NCBI GenBank assembly: GCA_934394985.1
Contig: CAKRRF010000008.1
Location: 1-64,000 of the forward strand
Origin: an uncultured Marvinbryantia sp.
GTDB lineage: Bacteria; Bacillota; Clostridia; Lachnospirales; Lachnospiraceae
Length of the DNA: 64,000 nucleotides
Direction: 5' to 3'
Both the position numbers and the translations under genes were made by a program. Positions 1-7,835 of this stretch are shown here, piece after piece (position 1 is the stretch's first letter; each line of letters opens with the position of its first letter). Under the pieces are notes generated by a model. That model did not search any database. It was given only the letters and a program-made list of their open reading frames with translations, and was not told the DNA's origin.

Positions 1-513
1 GAAACCTATAATGAAAACGATATGAAAGAAGCTGGCCTTGACATGGTATTTGTACAGGATAATCAGTCCTGCTCTACGAAAGGTGTACTGCGCGGACTGC
101 ATTTCCAGAAGGAATTCCCACAGGGCAAGCTGGTTCGCGTGATCAAGGGTTCTGTATATGATGTGGCCGTAGACCTGAGAAGTGATTCTGAAACTTATGG
201 AAAATATTATGGGATTGAACTGACAGAGGAAAACAAGAAGCAGTTCTATATTCCGCAGGGATTCGCACACGGATTCTTGGTATTATCTGATGTGGCAGAA
301 TTCTGCTACAAGTGTACAGATTTCTATCATCCAGGGGATGAAGGCGGTATGGCATGGAACGATCCGGAGATCGGCATCCAGTGGCCACAGGTAAAGGGTT
401 GCTATCAGGGAAGCGCATCCGCTGAAGGATACGTGATGGAAGATGGAACCGCACTGAACCTCAGTGATAAAGACCAGAAATGGCTGGGAATCAAGGATAC
501 ATTTAAATTCTAA
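1..513 (+). CDS. rfbC: dTDP-4-dehydrorhamnose 3,5-epimerase (5' end outside window)
   Basis: RmlC/RfbC family, the third step of dTDP-L-rhamnose synthesis for cell-surface polysaccharide. The open frame runs from base 1 (Glu-Thr-Tyr-Asn...), so the true start lies upstream; 170 residues are visible against about 180-190 for the family. The catalytic region RGLHFQ with the active-site His and the FYIPQGFAHGF segment of the cupin barrel are intact. Cytoplasmic. The rest of an rfb operon would lie to the left of the window. It converges on the Crp/Fnr gene with only 25 bp between stops. Identification is secure from motifs and length. Confidence 0.95.
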   Translation, partial: ETYNENDMKEAGLDMVFVQDNQSCSTKGVLRGLHFQKEFPQGKLVRVIKGSVYDVAVDLRSDSETYGKYYGIELTEENKKQFYIPQGFAHGFLVLSDVAEFCYKCTDFYHPGDEGGMAWNDPEIGIQWPQVKGCYQGSASAEGYVMEDGTALNLSDKDQKWLGIKDTFKF

Positions 514-538
514 ATGACAGAAAATAAGACTTTCTCAT

Positions 539-1174
539 TTAGAAGAGATGAATAATTCTTCCATCTTTTTTTAGAATACCTTCGTTTTCAAGATTTTTCA
601 GTTCCCGTGTCATAGCACTGCGATCTGCGCTGAGATATTGAGCCAGAGCAGTGTATGACATGGGAACATATATTTTCCGGCTGTGTTGTTCTGTGGAAAG
701 ACTACTCAGGTATGCCAAAAGCTTTTCTCTTGTGGAGGATCTGGACAGCATATAAATACGATTCATTTGTTGTCTGGACTGCAGCGCTGTCATCTGAAAA
801 AGGTTGCTGACCATCTGACTGTGATGATGGCAGGATTTTTCACATCGTTTGATGACGTGCTCATAATCAATAAACATCACTTTGGTTTCCTCTGCGGCAC
901 TGACATAATAATGCTGGGAATCGGCAGGGAGAAGAAAAGGTTCTCCAAAAACGGCATCTTTTTTTAATTCATCGATCATAAACTGATTGCCGGCTTCGTC
1001 ACAGCAATACAGCAGCGCACGTCCATAAAGAATCAGTCCGATTTTATGCATGGAACAGGAATATTCCATGATAGTTTCTCCATTTTGAAAAATAAGTTCT
1101 CTTGCCTGAAAACAGACACGCATTTTTTCCTGTTCTTCTGGAAGAATATCTGTAAAAAGTGTGATGTGTGACAT
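539..1174 (-). CDS. Crp/Fnr-family transcriptional regulator
   Basis: 211 aa. The N-terminal cyclic-nucleotide-binding-like beta-roll spans about residues 10-125, and a C-terminal winged helix spans about 145-211 (YTALAQYLSADRSAMTRELKNL recognition region, shown here only by name of its core SADRSAMTREL). The ATG at 1174 follows AAGGAGG at 8 nt. Cysteines occur (Cys21, Cys57-58 region, Cys111, Cys115) but not in a clear Fnr [4Fe-4S] pattern, so the effector is unknown. It is divergent from the flavodiiron protein gene, and the shared 170-bp spacer contains dyads, so it probably controls that gene and itself in response to oxygen, NO or redox state. That role is inferred from position. Confidence 0.85.
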   Translation of the reverse strand: MSHITLFTDILPEEQEKMRVCFQARELIFQNGETIMEYSCSMHKIGLILYGRALLYCCDEAGNQFMIDELKKDAVFGEPFLLPADSQHYYVSAAEETKVMFIDYEHVIKRCEKSCHHHSQMVSNLFQMTALQSRQQMNRIYMLSRSSTREKLLAYLSSLSTEQHSRKIYVPMSYTALAQYLSADRSAMTRELKNLENEGILKKDGRIIHLF

Positions 1175-1198
1175 GAGTGAACCTCCTTCTTTTTTTTC

Positions 1199-1204
1199 AG
1201 TATA
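1199..1204 (-). promoter_or_regulatory. Likely -10 box for the Crp/Fnr gene
   Basis: The minus strand reads TATACT about 25 bp upstream of the start codon at 1174. The -35 region is poor (a T-rich hexamer about 16 bp upstream), as expected for a regulated promoter. Confidence 0.45.
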
Positions 1205-1231
1205 TCATACTTTTTATGTGAAAAAGCGTTA

Positions 1232-1284
1232 TTTGTGACATTTGCAACAAAAAGATAGGATGAATTATGTTATTATATTAACAA
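1232..1284 (+). promoter_or_regulatory. Two dyads at the flavodiiron promoter (Rex/Crp-Fnr-like)
   Basis: Positions 1232-1251 hold TTTGT and ACAAA arms in inverted orientation. Positions 1267-1284 read ATGTTAT-TATA-TTAACAA, which matches the clostridial Rex consensus TTGTTAA-N4-TTAACAA at 12 of 14 defined bases. The second dyad overlaps the probable -10 of the flavodiiron gene (TATTAT near 1271). Either Rex or the divergent Crp/Fnr protein could bind; the sequence does not decide which. Confidence 0.4.
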
Positions 1285-1344
1285 ACATAAGAAAACAACA
1301 TAGCTAACTAAAAAAATGAAAAATGAGAAACGGAGGAACCGTCT

Positions 1345-3135
1345 ATGAAGATTACAGATACCATTCAATATGCAGGTGTAAATGACCATATGGTCGATTT
1401 GTTTGAAGGGCAGTATAAAGTGCCAAATGGAATGTCTTATAATTCCTATGTGATACTGGATGAAAAGATTGCTGTTATGGATACGGTAGATGCGAATTTC
1501 ACTCATCAGTGGCTGGATCATATTCAGCAGATTCTGGACGGGCGCAAACCGGATTATCTCATTGTGCAGCATATGGAACCGGATCATGCAGCAAATATCG
1601 CAAACTTTTTAAAGGTTTATCCGGATACGACAGTAGCAGCGACTGGAAAAGCGTTGAATATGATTCGTAATTTCTTTGAGCTTGACCTGGATGGACAGAA
1701 ACTGGAGATAGAGAATGGAAGCACATTATCTCTTGGATATCATCAGCTCACGTTTGTGTTTGCACCGATGGTACACTGGCCGGAGGTTATGGTGACTTAT
1801 GACAGTACAGAGAAAGTGCTCTTTTCAGCAGATGGGTTTGGAAAGTTTGGTGCACTGGATGTTGAAGAACCATGGGATGATGAGGCAAGAAGATATTTTA
1901 TCGGAATCGTAGGAAAGTATGGAGCGCAGGTACAAAAGCTGCTGAAAGTGGCATCCACACTTGATATTCAGAAGATCTGTCCGCTTCATGGACCGGTTCT
2001 TTCAGAAAATCTGGGACATTATATCGGACTGTATGATACATGGTCATCTTATGAACCGGAAGAGGACGGTATTGTAATTGCTTATACTTCGGTATATGGA
2101 CATACAAAAACGGCGGTTTCCCTTCTGGCAGAAAAACTGAAAGAACGGGGATGTCCGGAGGTCGTGATTTATGATCTGGCAAGAGATGATATGTCACAGG
2201 CTTTAAGTGATGCATTCCGTTATTCTAAGCTGATTCTGGCAACGACAACGTATAATGCAAGTATTTATCCGTTTATGAATGATTTTATTACCCGACTGGT
2301 GGAACACAATTATCAGAATCGTACAGTAGGTCTAATTGAAAACGGCTCATGGGCACCACTGGCTGCAAAGATTATGAAAGAGATGTTGTCGGAATGCAAA
2401 AAAATTGACTGGCTGAAAAATTCTGTACACATCTGGTCTGCAGTAAAAGAAGAAAATCGCAGACAGATAGAGGCAATGACAGATGAACTCTGTAAAGAAT
2501 ATATTGCAAAAGATGAATCTCTGGCGAATAAAAATGATATGACAGCTCTTTTTCGAATTGGTTACGGACTTTATGTGGTAACATCCAATGATGGGAAGAA
2601 AGATAACGGACTGATCGTAAATACCGTTACTCAGCTGACGGATCATCCTTATCGTGTGGCAGTGAACATCAATAAAGCGAATTATTCGCATCATATCATT
2701 CAGCAGACCGGAATTCTGAATGTGAACTGCCTGTCTGTAGATGCTCCATTTTCAGTTTTTCAGCAGTTTGGTTTCCAGTCAGGAAGAAATACAGACAAAT
2801 TTGCAGGTGACAAGATCAATCGTTCTGATAATGGTCTGGTATTTCTTGATAAATATATCAATGCATTTATGTCTTTAAAGGTTGAGCAATATGTAGATCT
2901 GGACACGCATGGAATGTTTATCTGCAGCGTTACAGAAGCTCGTGTTATGAATGATCAGGATACAATGACTTATACTTATTATCAGCAGAATGTAAAACCG
3001 AAACCAGAAACAGAGGGGAAAAAAGGATTTGTATGTAAAGTCTGTGGATATATTTACGAAGGCGAAGAGCTTCCGGAAGACTTTATTTGTCCGTTGTGCA
3101 AGCATGGTGCAGCAGACTTTGAACCGATACAGTAA
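1345..3135 (+). CDS. Flavodiiron protein fused to flavin reductase and rubredoxin
   Basis: 596 aa cytoplasmic O2/NO reductase. Four domains: metallo-beta-lactamase-like diiron domain (about 1-245, ligands H76-x-E78-x-D80-H81 and a later HGP histidine); flavodoxin domain with FMN site (about 250-395, starting IAYTSVYGHT); flavin-reductase-like domain (about 400-545); C-terminal rubredoxin (about 555-596) with two Cys-x-x-Cys knuckles. The last two domains equal the high-molecular-weight rubredoxin (Hrb) that donates electrons to FprA as a separate protein in acetogens, so the electron chain NAD(P)H, flavin, rubredoxin, FMN and diiron is joined in one chain. Start ATG after GGAGG. Single-gene unit ended by the hairpin at 3141. 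Confidence 0.93.
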   Translation: MKITDTIQYAGVNDHMVDLFEGQYKVPNGMSYNSYVILDEKIAVMDTVDANFTHQWLDHIQQILDGRKPDYLIVQHMEPDHAANIANFLKVYPDTTVAATGKALNMIRNFFELDLDGQKLEIENGSTLSLGYHQLTFVFAPMVHWPEVMVTYDSTEKVLFSADGFGKFGALDVEEPWDDEARRYFIGIVGKYGAQVQKLLKVASTLDIQKICPLHGPVLSENLGHYIGLYDTWSSYEPEEDGIVIAYTSVYGHTKTAVSLLAEKLKERGCPEVVIYDLARDDMSQALSDAFRYSKLILATTTYNASIYPFMNDFITRLVEHNYQNRTVGLIENGSWAPLAAKIMKEMLSECKKIDWLKNSVHIWSAVKEENRRQIEAMTDELCKEYIAKDESLANKNDMTALFRIGYGLYVVTSNDGKKDNGLIVNTVTQLTDHPYRVAVNINKANYSHHIIQQTGILNVNCLSVDAPFSVFQQFGFQSGRNTDKFAGDKINRSDNGLVFLDKYINAFMSLKVEQYVDLDTHGMFICSVTEARVMNDQDTMTYTYYQQNVKPKPETEGKKGFVCKVCGYIYEGEELPEDFICPLCKHGAADFEPIQ

Positions 3136-3140
3136 AATAT

Positions 3141-3171
3141 GGGGCTGTTCACGATTCTGGTGAACAGCCCC
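3141..3171. terminator. Bidirectional terminator between convergent genes
   Basis: A perfect 12-bp stem (GGGGCTGTTCAC with its complement, 7-nt loop) lies between the flavodiiron and antiporter stops. The T-rich side (ATATTTT) follows on the minus strand, so it best serves the antiporter gene. Confidence 0.8.
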
Positions 3172-3178
3172 ACATAAC

Positions 3179-4096
3179 TTATCGTATCAGTAAATAAGCA
3201 GTATAGAGGATATAGAGTGTAATACAGATGCCGCCTTCCAGGCGTGACATCTGTTTTTTGCTTCTGGCAAACAGATACAGAAGAACGGCGCTTCCGGTCA
3301 GCAGACAACAGTCAATCACAGATTCGCCCAGTACATGCAGAGGGGAAATGGCTGCGGACATTCCAAGAATAAACAGGATGTTAAACAGATTGGAACCGAT
3401 GGCATTGCCCAGTGCCAGTCCGCTGTCTCCCTTTCGTGTGGCAACAATGGAGGTAACCAGCTCAGGAAGAGAGGTTCCAATGGCAATAATGGTAAGGCCG
3501 ATAAAATTCTGACTGACACCCCAGTTTGAAGCAATCGTACAGGCATTGTCCACAACCAGATCTCCTCCGAAGATTACAGCGGCGAGACCTCCGACCATCG
3601 AAAGAAGGCTGACAGGGAGTGACATGGTCTGTATGGAAGGAGCCTGTTCTCTGTTTTTCAGTGCGGAGTGTATCATGCAGCACAGATAAAGAATCATTCC
3701 GGCAAGCAGGAGTATACCCTCCAGACGGCTCAAACGTCCATCCAGAAACATCAGACAAAGGATGATACTGACCAGGATATTCAGCGGCATATCTCGCTTT
3801 AGAATGTCTGTATTGGTCTGAAACGAAGCAAGAACGGCACAGATGCCTACCACAACCAGACCGTTAAACAGATTGGATCCGACGACATTACTGATCGCAA
3901 TGTCGTTGCTTCCGGCGAGAGCGGCATTGATGCTGACAGAAGTTTCCGGAGCACTGGTGCCCATGGCTACAATAGTCAGTCCGATGATCACGCTGGGGAT
4001 TTTGAGAATGCGGGCAAGAGAAGAACTTCCGTCTACAAAGAAATCTGCCCCCTTGATTAAAAGAAGAAAACCGATGAGTAATAATAAATATTCCAT
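3179..4096 (-). CDS. CaCA-family cation/Na+ exchanger (YrbG-like), probable Mn2+ exporter
   Basis: 305 aa integral membrane protein with about 10 hydrophobic segments arranged as two inverted alpha repeats: the first has GTSAPETSVS and VVGSNLFN, the second GTSLPELVTS and AIGSNLFN. These carry the acidic cation ligands of the Ca2+:cation antiporter superfamily. ATG at 4096 follows AAAGGAG at 5 nt. It is usually annotated as a calcium/sodium antiporter, but the leader is a Mn2+-type yybP-ykoY riboswitch, so export of Mn2+ is the likelier job here. The family call is firm; the substrate is inferred from the leader. Confidence 0.9.
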   Translation of the reverse strand: MEYLLLLIGFLLLIKGADFFVDGSSSLARILKIPSVIIGLTIVAMGTSAPETSVSINAALAGSNDIAISNVVGSNLFNGLVVVGICAVLASFQTNTDILKRDMPLNILVSIILCLMFLDGRLSRLEGILLLAGMILYLCCMIHSALKNREQAPSIQTMSLPVSLLSMVGGLAAVIFGGDLVVDNACTIASNWGVSQNFIGLTIIAIGTSLPELVTSIVATRKGDSGLALGNAIGSNLFNILFILGMSAAISPLHVLGESVIDCCLLTGSAVLLYLFARSKKQMSRLEGGICITLYILYTAYLLIR

Positions 4097-4128
4097 ATAA
4101 GCTCCTTTCCTGTGATAAAGGAACCGAT

Positions 4129-4266
4129 AAAAAAAGAGACCTTTATCACATCAAAAAATGACTGATAAAAGTCTCGTTATTTCAATAACAACCGGCCGGC
4201 TGGCGTGATGACGATTGTTATTCCATCCATACAATTAACTGGAGGTCAACTACTCCCTTTTATTGG
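4129..4266 (-). promoter_or_regulatory. yybP-ykoY (Mn2+) riboswitch with terminator expression platform
   Basis: Read on the minus strand: a 5' element ATAAAAGGGAGTAG (about 4263-4250), two paired arms with CGTCATCACGCC and CCGGCCGG, then AACGAGACTTTTAT (about 4180-4166) closing the P1 helix. The GGGAGTAG and AACGAGAC-TTT boxes are the hallmark of this class. The 3' strand of P1 (GAGACTTTTATCA, + 4163-4175) can instead pair with TGATAAAGGTCTC (+ 4136-4148), which is followed by seven T: an intrinsic terminator. Metal binding would stabilise P1, prevent termination and switch the exchanger on. The freed arm can then pair with CCTTTATCAC (+ 4112-4121), just ahead of the RBS. Confidence 0.9.
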
Positions 4267-4454
4267 TTTTATTGTATGCAGAGTGCGTGGAAATGTCAAC
4301 CCGGATATTGATATTTTTTATAAAAAAGGTTTATAAAAAAATACAGTAGTTTATGTATATCTGGAAGCAGGAATATGTTAAGATATAGACAGGACGATGT
4401 TTCAGAAGTTACGGAACATATAAAAAGAATAAGATAGATTTGAGGACGTGAGCT

Positions 4455-5819
4455 TTGGAAGGAAATTTAACAAAAGGGCCGATTTTGAAGACCCTTACAA
4501 AACTGGCGTTGCCGATTATGGCATCGTCATTTCTGGGAACTTTGTATAATATTACGGATATGGCATGGATCGGACTGCTGGGCGCAAAAGCAGTAGCAGG
4601 TGTCGGTGTGGGCGGCATGTTTACCTGGCTTTCACAGGGACTGTCTTCTATAGCCAGAATGGGTGGACAGGTGCAGGTCGCACAGTGTATTGGACGGGAG
4701 GATAAGGAAAACGCGCATAGGTATGCGCAGGCTGCAGTGCAGATGGCACTGATCATGGGAATGATTTTTGCAGTTGTATCACTGTTATTTACCAGACAAA
4801 TGGTAGACTTTTTTCACCTTACGGATATAGAGGCGTATGAAGCAGCAATGGCATATACCAGAATTGCCTGCGGATTGATTGTTTTTTCTTTTATTACGGT
4901 AACGCTGACCGGAATCTATACTGCACAGGGAGACTCCAGAACCCCGTTTCTGGCGAATCTGGTAGGACTGATGACAAATATGATTCTGGATCCGGTGCTG
5001 ATTCTGGGACCGGGACCACTGCCGAAGCTTGGGGTGACCGGAGCGGCAATCGCAACGGTGACGGCGCAGGGTATTGTTATGAGTATTCTGATTCTGGGAA
5101 TCGTTCGACAGAAGAAGGAAAACGTATTAAAGGGAATTCGGCTGGCAGCAGCTATTCCAGGGAAATATCTGACGGGTATCTGTAAAATCGGAATCCCAAC
5201 AGGAATACAGGGAATGGCATATTGCATGATTTCCATGGTTCTGACCAGAATGGTGTCGGTATATGGTGCAGATGCTATTGCAACCCAGAGAGTGGGAGGA
5301 CAGATCGAATCCGTATCCTGGAATACTGCAGATGGATTTGCAGCAGCATTAAATGCATTTGTTGCACAGAACTATGGAGCCGGAGAAATGGAACGGGTAA
5401 AAAAAGGGTATCGCGCGTCTCTGCTGACGGTTGGAGTCTGGGGACTGCTGATTACTGCGGTATTTGTGTTTGTACCGAAACCGATTGCGGCAATCTTTTT
5501 CCATGAACCACAGGCTATCGCAACTGCTGTGGGCTATCTGGTAATTATTGGATTCAGTGAAGCTTTTATGTGTGTGGAGCTTACTACAATAGGGGCAATT
5601 TCAGGCTTGGGAAAAACCCATCTCTGTAGTGTGATCAGTACGATATTTACAGGTGCGAGAATTCCGCTGGCATTAATCCTTGGCAATACCGCATTAGGTC
5701 TGAACGGAATCTGGTGGGCGCTGTCTTCCACGTCAATTGCAAAAGGAATTATATTTACAGGAACTTTTTTTGGGATTACAAGAAAGAAGCAGAATGAAAA
5801 ACAGCCGGAAAGCGCTTGA
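4455..5819 (+). CDS. MATE-family multidrug/organic cation efflux pump
   Basis: 454 aa with 12 predicted hydrophobic segments in two homologous halves. The N-terminal core IMASSFLGTLYNITDMAWIG and the second-half GIPTGIQGMAYCMIS resemble NorM/DinF relatives. It would drive Na+- or H+-coupled export. The start appears to be TTG at 4455 (Met-Glu-Gly-Asn-Leu-Thr-Lys-Gly), matching the usual family N-terminus. Stand-alone gene ended by the hairpin that overlaps its stop codon. Substrate unknown. Confidence 0.9.
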   Translation: MEGNLTKGPILKTLTKLALPIMASSFLGTLYNITDMAWIGLLGAKAVAGVGVGGMFTWLSQGLSSIARMGGQVQVAQCIGREDKENAHRYAQAAVQMALIMGMIFAVVSLLFTRQMVDFFHLTDIEAYEAAMAYTRIACGLIVFSFITVTLTGIYTAQGDSRTPFLANLVGLMTNMILDPVLILGPGPLPKLGVTGAAIATVTAQGIVMSILILGIVRQKKENVLKGIRLAAAIPGKYLTGICKIGIPTGIQGMAYCMISMVLTRMVSVYGADAIATQRVGGQIESVSWNTADGFAAALNAFVAQNYGAGEMERVKKGYRASLLTVGVWGLLITAVFVFVPKPIAAIFFHEPQAIATAVGYLVIIGFSEAFMCVELTTIGAISGLGKTHLCSVISTIFTGARIPLALILGNTALGLNGIWWALSSTSIAKGIIFTGTFFGITRKKQNEKQPESA

Positions 5820-5841
5820 TTGCTTTCCGGCTGTACTTGTT
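5801..5841 (+). terminator. Intrinsic terminator of the MATE gene
   Basis: A perfect 13-bp stem, ACAGCCGGAAAGC at 5801-5813 with GCTTTCCGGCTGT at 5822-5834, encloses the TGA stop and is followed by a T-rich run. Confidence 0.85.
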
Positions 5842-5873
5842 TTATCGGAGAGTGATGTTAGACAAAAAAATAG

Positions 5874-5958
5874 TGCAGGAGATGGGACTTGAACCCACAC
5901 GATCTTAACGACCACAGGCACCTGAAGCCTGCGCGTCTGCCAATTCCGCCACTCCTGC
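5874..5958 (-). tRNA. tRNA-Leu (anticodon CAG)
   Basis: 85 nt on the minus strand. Acceptor GCAGGAG pairs with CTCCTGC, discriminator A. The anticodon stem CAGGC/GCCTG holds the loop TTCAGGT, giving anticodon CAG for CUG. A long variable arm (class II tRNA) precedes the T-loop GGTTCAAGTCC. CCA is not encoded. A run of seven T follows and probably terminates transcription. Confidence 0.97.
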
Positions 5959-6115
5959 ACGTATCTTACGGTTACTGTCGCAACCAAGATCTAATTATAC
6001 AGATAAGAAGGGGAGTTGTCAACAGTTTTTTAAAATTATTTTGGATGGGTATTTTCTGTATGGAAGTTGTGCTATACTGGAAACCATACGGAATCATACA
6101 AACAGGAGAAGAAGT

Positions 6116-6727
6116 ATGGCTAAAGAGACAGAGGAGAAAAAAGAGACAGAATGGGATAAGCTGCTGCATATTCATACTACCGGCAGAGATGATTCTCATT
6201 CAGATCAATATCGATACCCATATGAACCCACGCCGTATTCCGTGCTGGAACGGCTTGCCAATGCAGGATATATCAAAAAGAAAAACACAGTGTTGGATTA
6301 TGGATGTGGGAAAGGAAGAGTAGACTTTTTTCTGGCCTGGCAGACCAGGTGTCAGGCAGTTGGTATAGAATACGACCAGCGCATTTATGAAAAGGCAGAA
6401 GAAAATAAAGAAAAAGCAGTTTCCGGAGGAAGAGTTTCTTTTGTAAAGGCAGATGCAACAGAGTACCAGATACCGGACGAGGTGGATAAGATATTCTTTT
6501 TTAATCCGTTTTCTATGGAAATACTGAAAAAAGTCATTGCCCGGATTCTGGAATCTTATTATGAACAGATGAGAAAAATGCAGTTGTTTTTTTACTATCC
6601 ATCTGATGAGTATATATCTTATCTGATGACGGTGGAGGAACTGATTTTTTCAGATGAAATTGACTGTAAAGATTTGTTTCCGGGAGAAAATCAAAGAGAA
6701 CGGATTGTTATATTTGAATTGGGATAA
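6116..6727 (+). CDS. Class I SAM-dependent methyltransferase, substrate unknown
   Basis: 203 aa. Motif I VLDYGCGKGR lies near residue 60, followed by an acidic loop (GIEYD) and a DEVDKIFFFNPFS segment equivalent to motif IV. ATG at 6116 is chosen because AGGAGA precedes it by 7 nt; a TATACT -10 lies at about 6073. It sits 34 bp upstream of the HD phosphohydrolase gene and is probably cotranscribed. The lack of an RNA- or protein-binding extension prevents naming a substrate. Confidence 0.8.
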   Translation: MAKETEEKKETEWDKLLHIHTTGRDDSHSDQYRYPYEPTPYSVLERLANAGYIKKKNTVLDYGCGKGRVDFFLAWQTRCQAVGIEYDQRIYEKAEENKEKAVSGGRVSFVKADATEYQIPDEVDKIFFFNPFSMEILKKVIARILESYYEQMRKMQLFFYYPSDEYISYLMTVEELIFSDEIDCKDLFPGENQRERIVIFELG

Positions 6728-6761
6728 TAAAATAAGAGAACAGGAAAGGAGAATCTATCAC

Positions 6762-7313
6762 ATGAGCAGTTATATTACAACTTATACCAGAAAACAGTTT
6801 GACCCGCTTGATCCGAAACCGGAAGATCTGAACATGGAAGATATTGCCCATGCATTGTCGCTATTATGTCGGGGAAACGGACATGTCACGACATTCTGGT
6901 CTGTGGGTCAGCACTGTATCTGCTGCGCAAAAGAAGCGGAAGAACGGGGACTTTCGGAGCGAATCATTCTGGCCTGTCTGCTGCATGATGCCAGTGAATG
7001 CTATATGTCGGATGTGCCGAGGCCTTTTAAGCAGACAATGACGGAATATATCCGACAGGAAGAAAAGCTTCTGAGTGTAATTTATACCAAATTTCTTGGA
7101 TCAGACCTGACAGAAGAAGAACAAGAGCAGGTGAAGAAGATTGATGATGATTTGTTGTGGTATGATCTGGTTCATCTGCTGGATATGACACCGGAGAGAA
7201 CGGCACCCAAACTGCATACTGCTATAAATTATACAGTACAGCCGTTTGAAAATGTGGAACAAGAGTATCTTGGATTATACAGAAAGCATCGTGAAATGTC
7301 AGGAAGGCAATAG
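6762..7313 (+). CDS. HD-domain phosphohydrolase (YfbR-like)
   Basis: 183 aa. Metal-binding set His51, His75-Asp76 (LLHDASE) and Asp128 (IDDDLLWYD) define an HD domain like that of 5'-deoxynucleotidase YfbR and other HD hydrolases. It would remove phosphate from (deoxy)nucleoside monophosphates or a similar small substrate. Start ATG at 6762 after AGGAAAGGAG. An in-frame upstream extension to 6654 overlaps the methyltransferase and is not used. Confidence 0.8.
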   Translation: MSSYITTYTRKQFDPLDPKPEDLNMEDIAHALSLLCRGNGHVTTFWSVGQHCICCAKEAEERGLSERIILACLLHDASECYMSDVPRPFKQTMTEYIRQEEKLLSVIYTKFLGSDLTEEEQEQVKKIDDDLLWYDLVHLLDMTPERTAPKLHTAINYTVQPFENVEQEYLGLYRKHREMSGRQ

Positions 7314-7395
7314 TTTGCGGTGTCATCTTGCGAATACATGTCACTTCATGGTATGATGAAAAAGATTGTTAAAAATGAAAAGACAGGAGAAAATC

Positions 7396-7824
7396 ATGAG
7401 TAACGAAAATAAGAAATGTAAAGTACATTATACAGGAACGTTTAACGATGGTACAAAGTTTGATTCTTCCTATGACCGTGGGGAGCCACTGGAATTTGTC
7501 TGTGGCGCCGGCATGATGATCAAAGGCTTTGATGAAGCTGTAAAAAGTATGGAAGTGGGACAGATCGTGGATATACATCTGATGCCAGAAGAGGCATATG
7601 GTATGCCGAATCCGGAAAATGTATTTACGTTGCAGATCAGTCAGCTTCCTGGATCAGAGGATCTGTCTGTGGGAGAAAGAGTTTATTTATCCAATGCATC
7701 AGGACAGCCATTTCCGGTTAGCGTAGCAGCAAAAGATGAGACAACAATCACCTTTGATGCCAACCATGAAATGGCAGGAAAAGAGCTGAATTTTAAAATT
7801 GAGCTGGTGGAAGTCGCAGAATAA
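7396..7824 (+). CDS. FKBP-type peptidyl-prolyl isomerase (SlyD-like)
   Basis: 142 aa. The N-terminal FKBP half has VHYTGTFNDGTKFDSS and an interrupting insert-in-flap segment (about 70-125) typical of SlyD, with PEEAYG at the junction. The His-rich metal tail of E. coli SlyD is absent, so it is a short chaperone/isomerase form. ATG at 7396 follows ACAGGAGA. Cytoplasmic folding helper; monocistronic. Confidence 0.9.
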   Translation: MSNENKKCKVHYTGTFNDGTKFDSSYDRGEPLEFVCGAGMMIKGFDEAVKSMEVGQIVDIHLMPEEAYGMPNPENVFTLQISQLPGSEDLSVGERVYLSNASGQPFPVSVAAKDETTITFDANHEMAGKELNFKIELVEVAE

Positions 7825-7835
7825 AGACAGGAGTC

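Noticed and set aside
5733..5987. 84-residue protein on the minus strand over the tRNA
   Set aside because: It is the translated tRNA-Leu gene, not a coding sequence.
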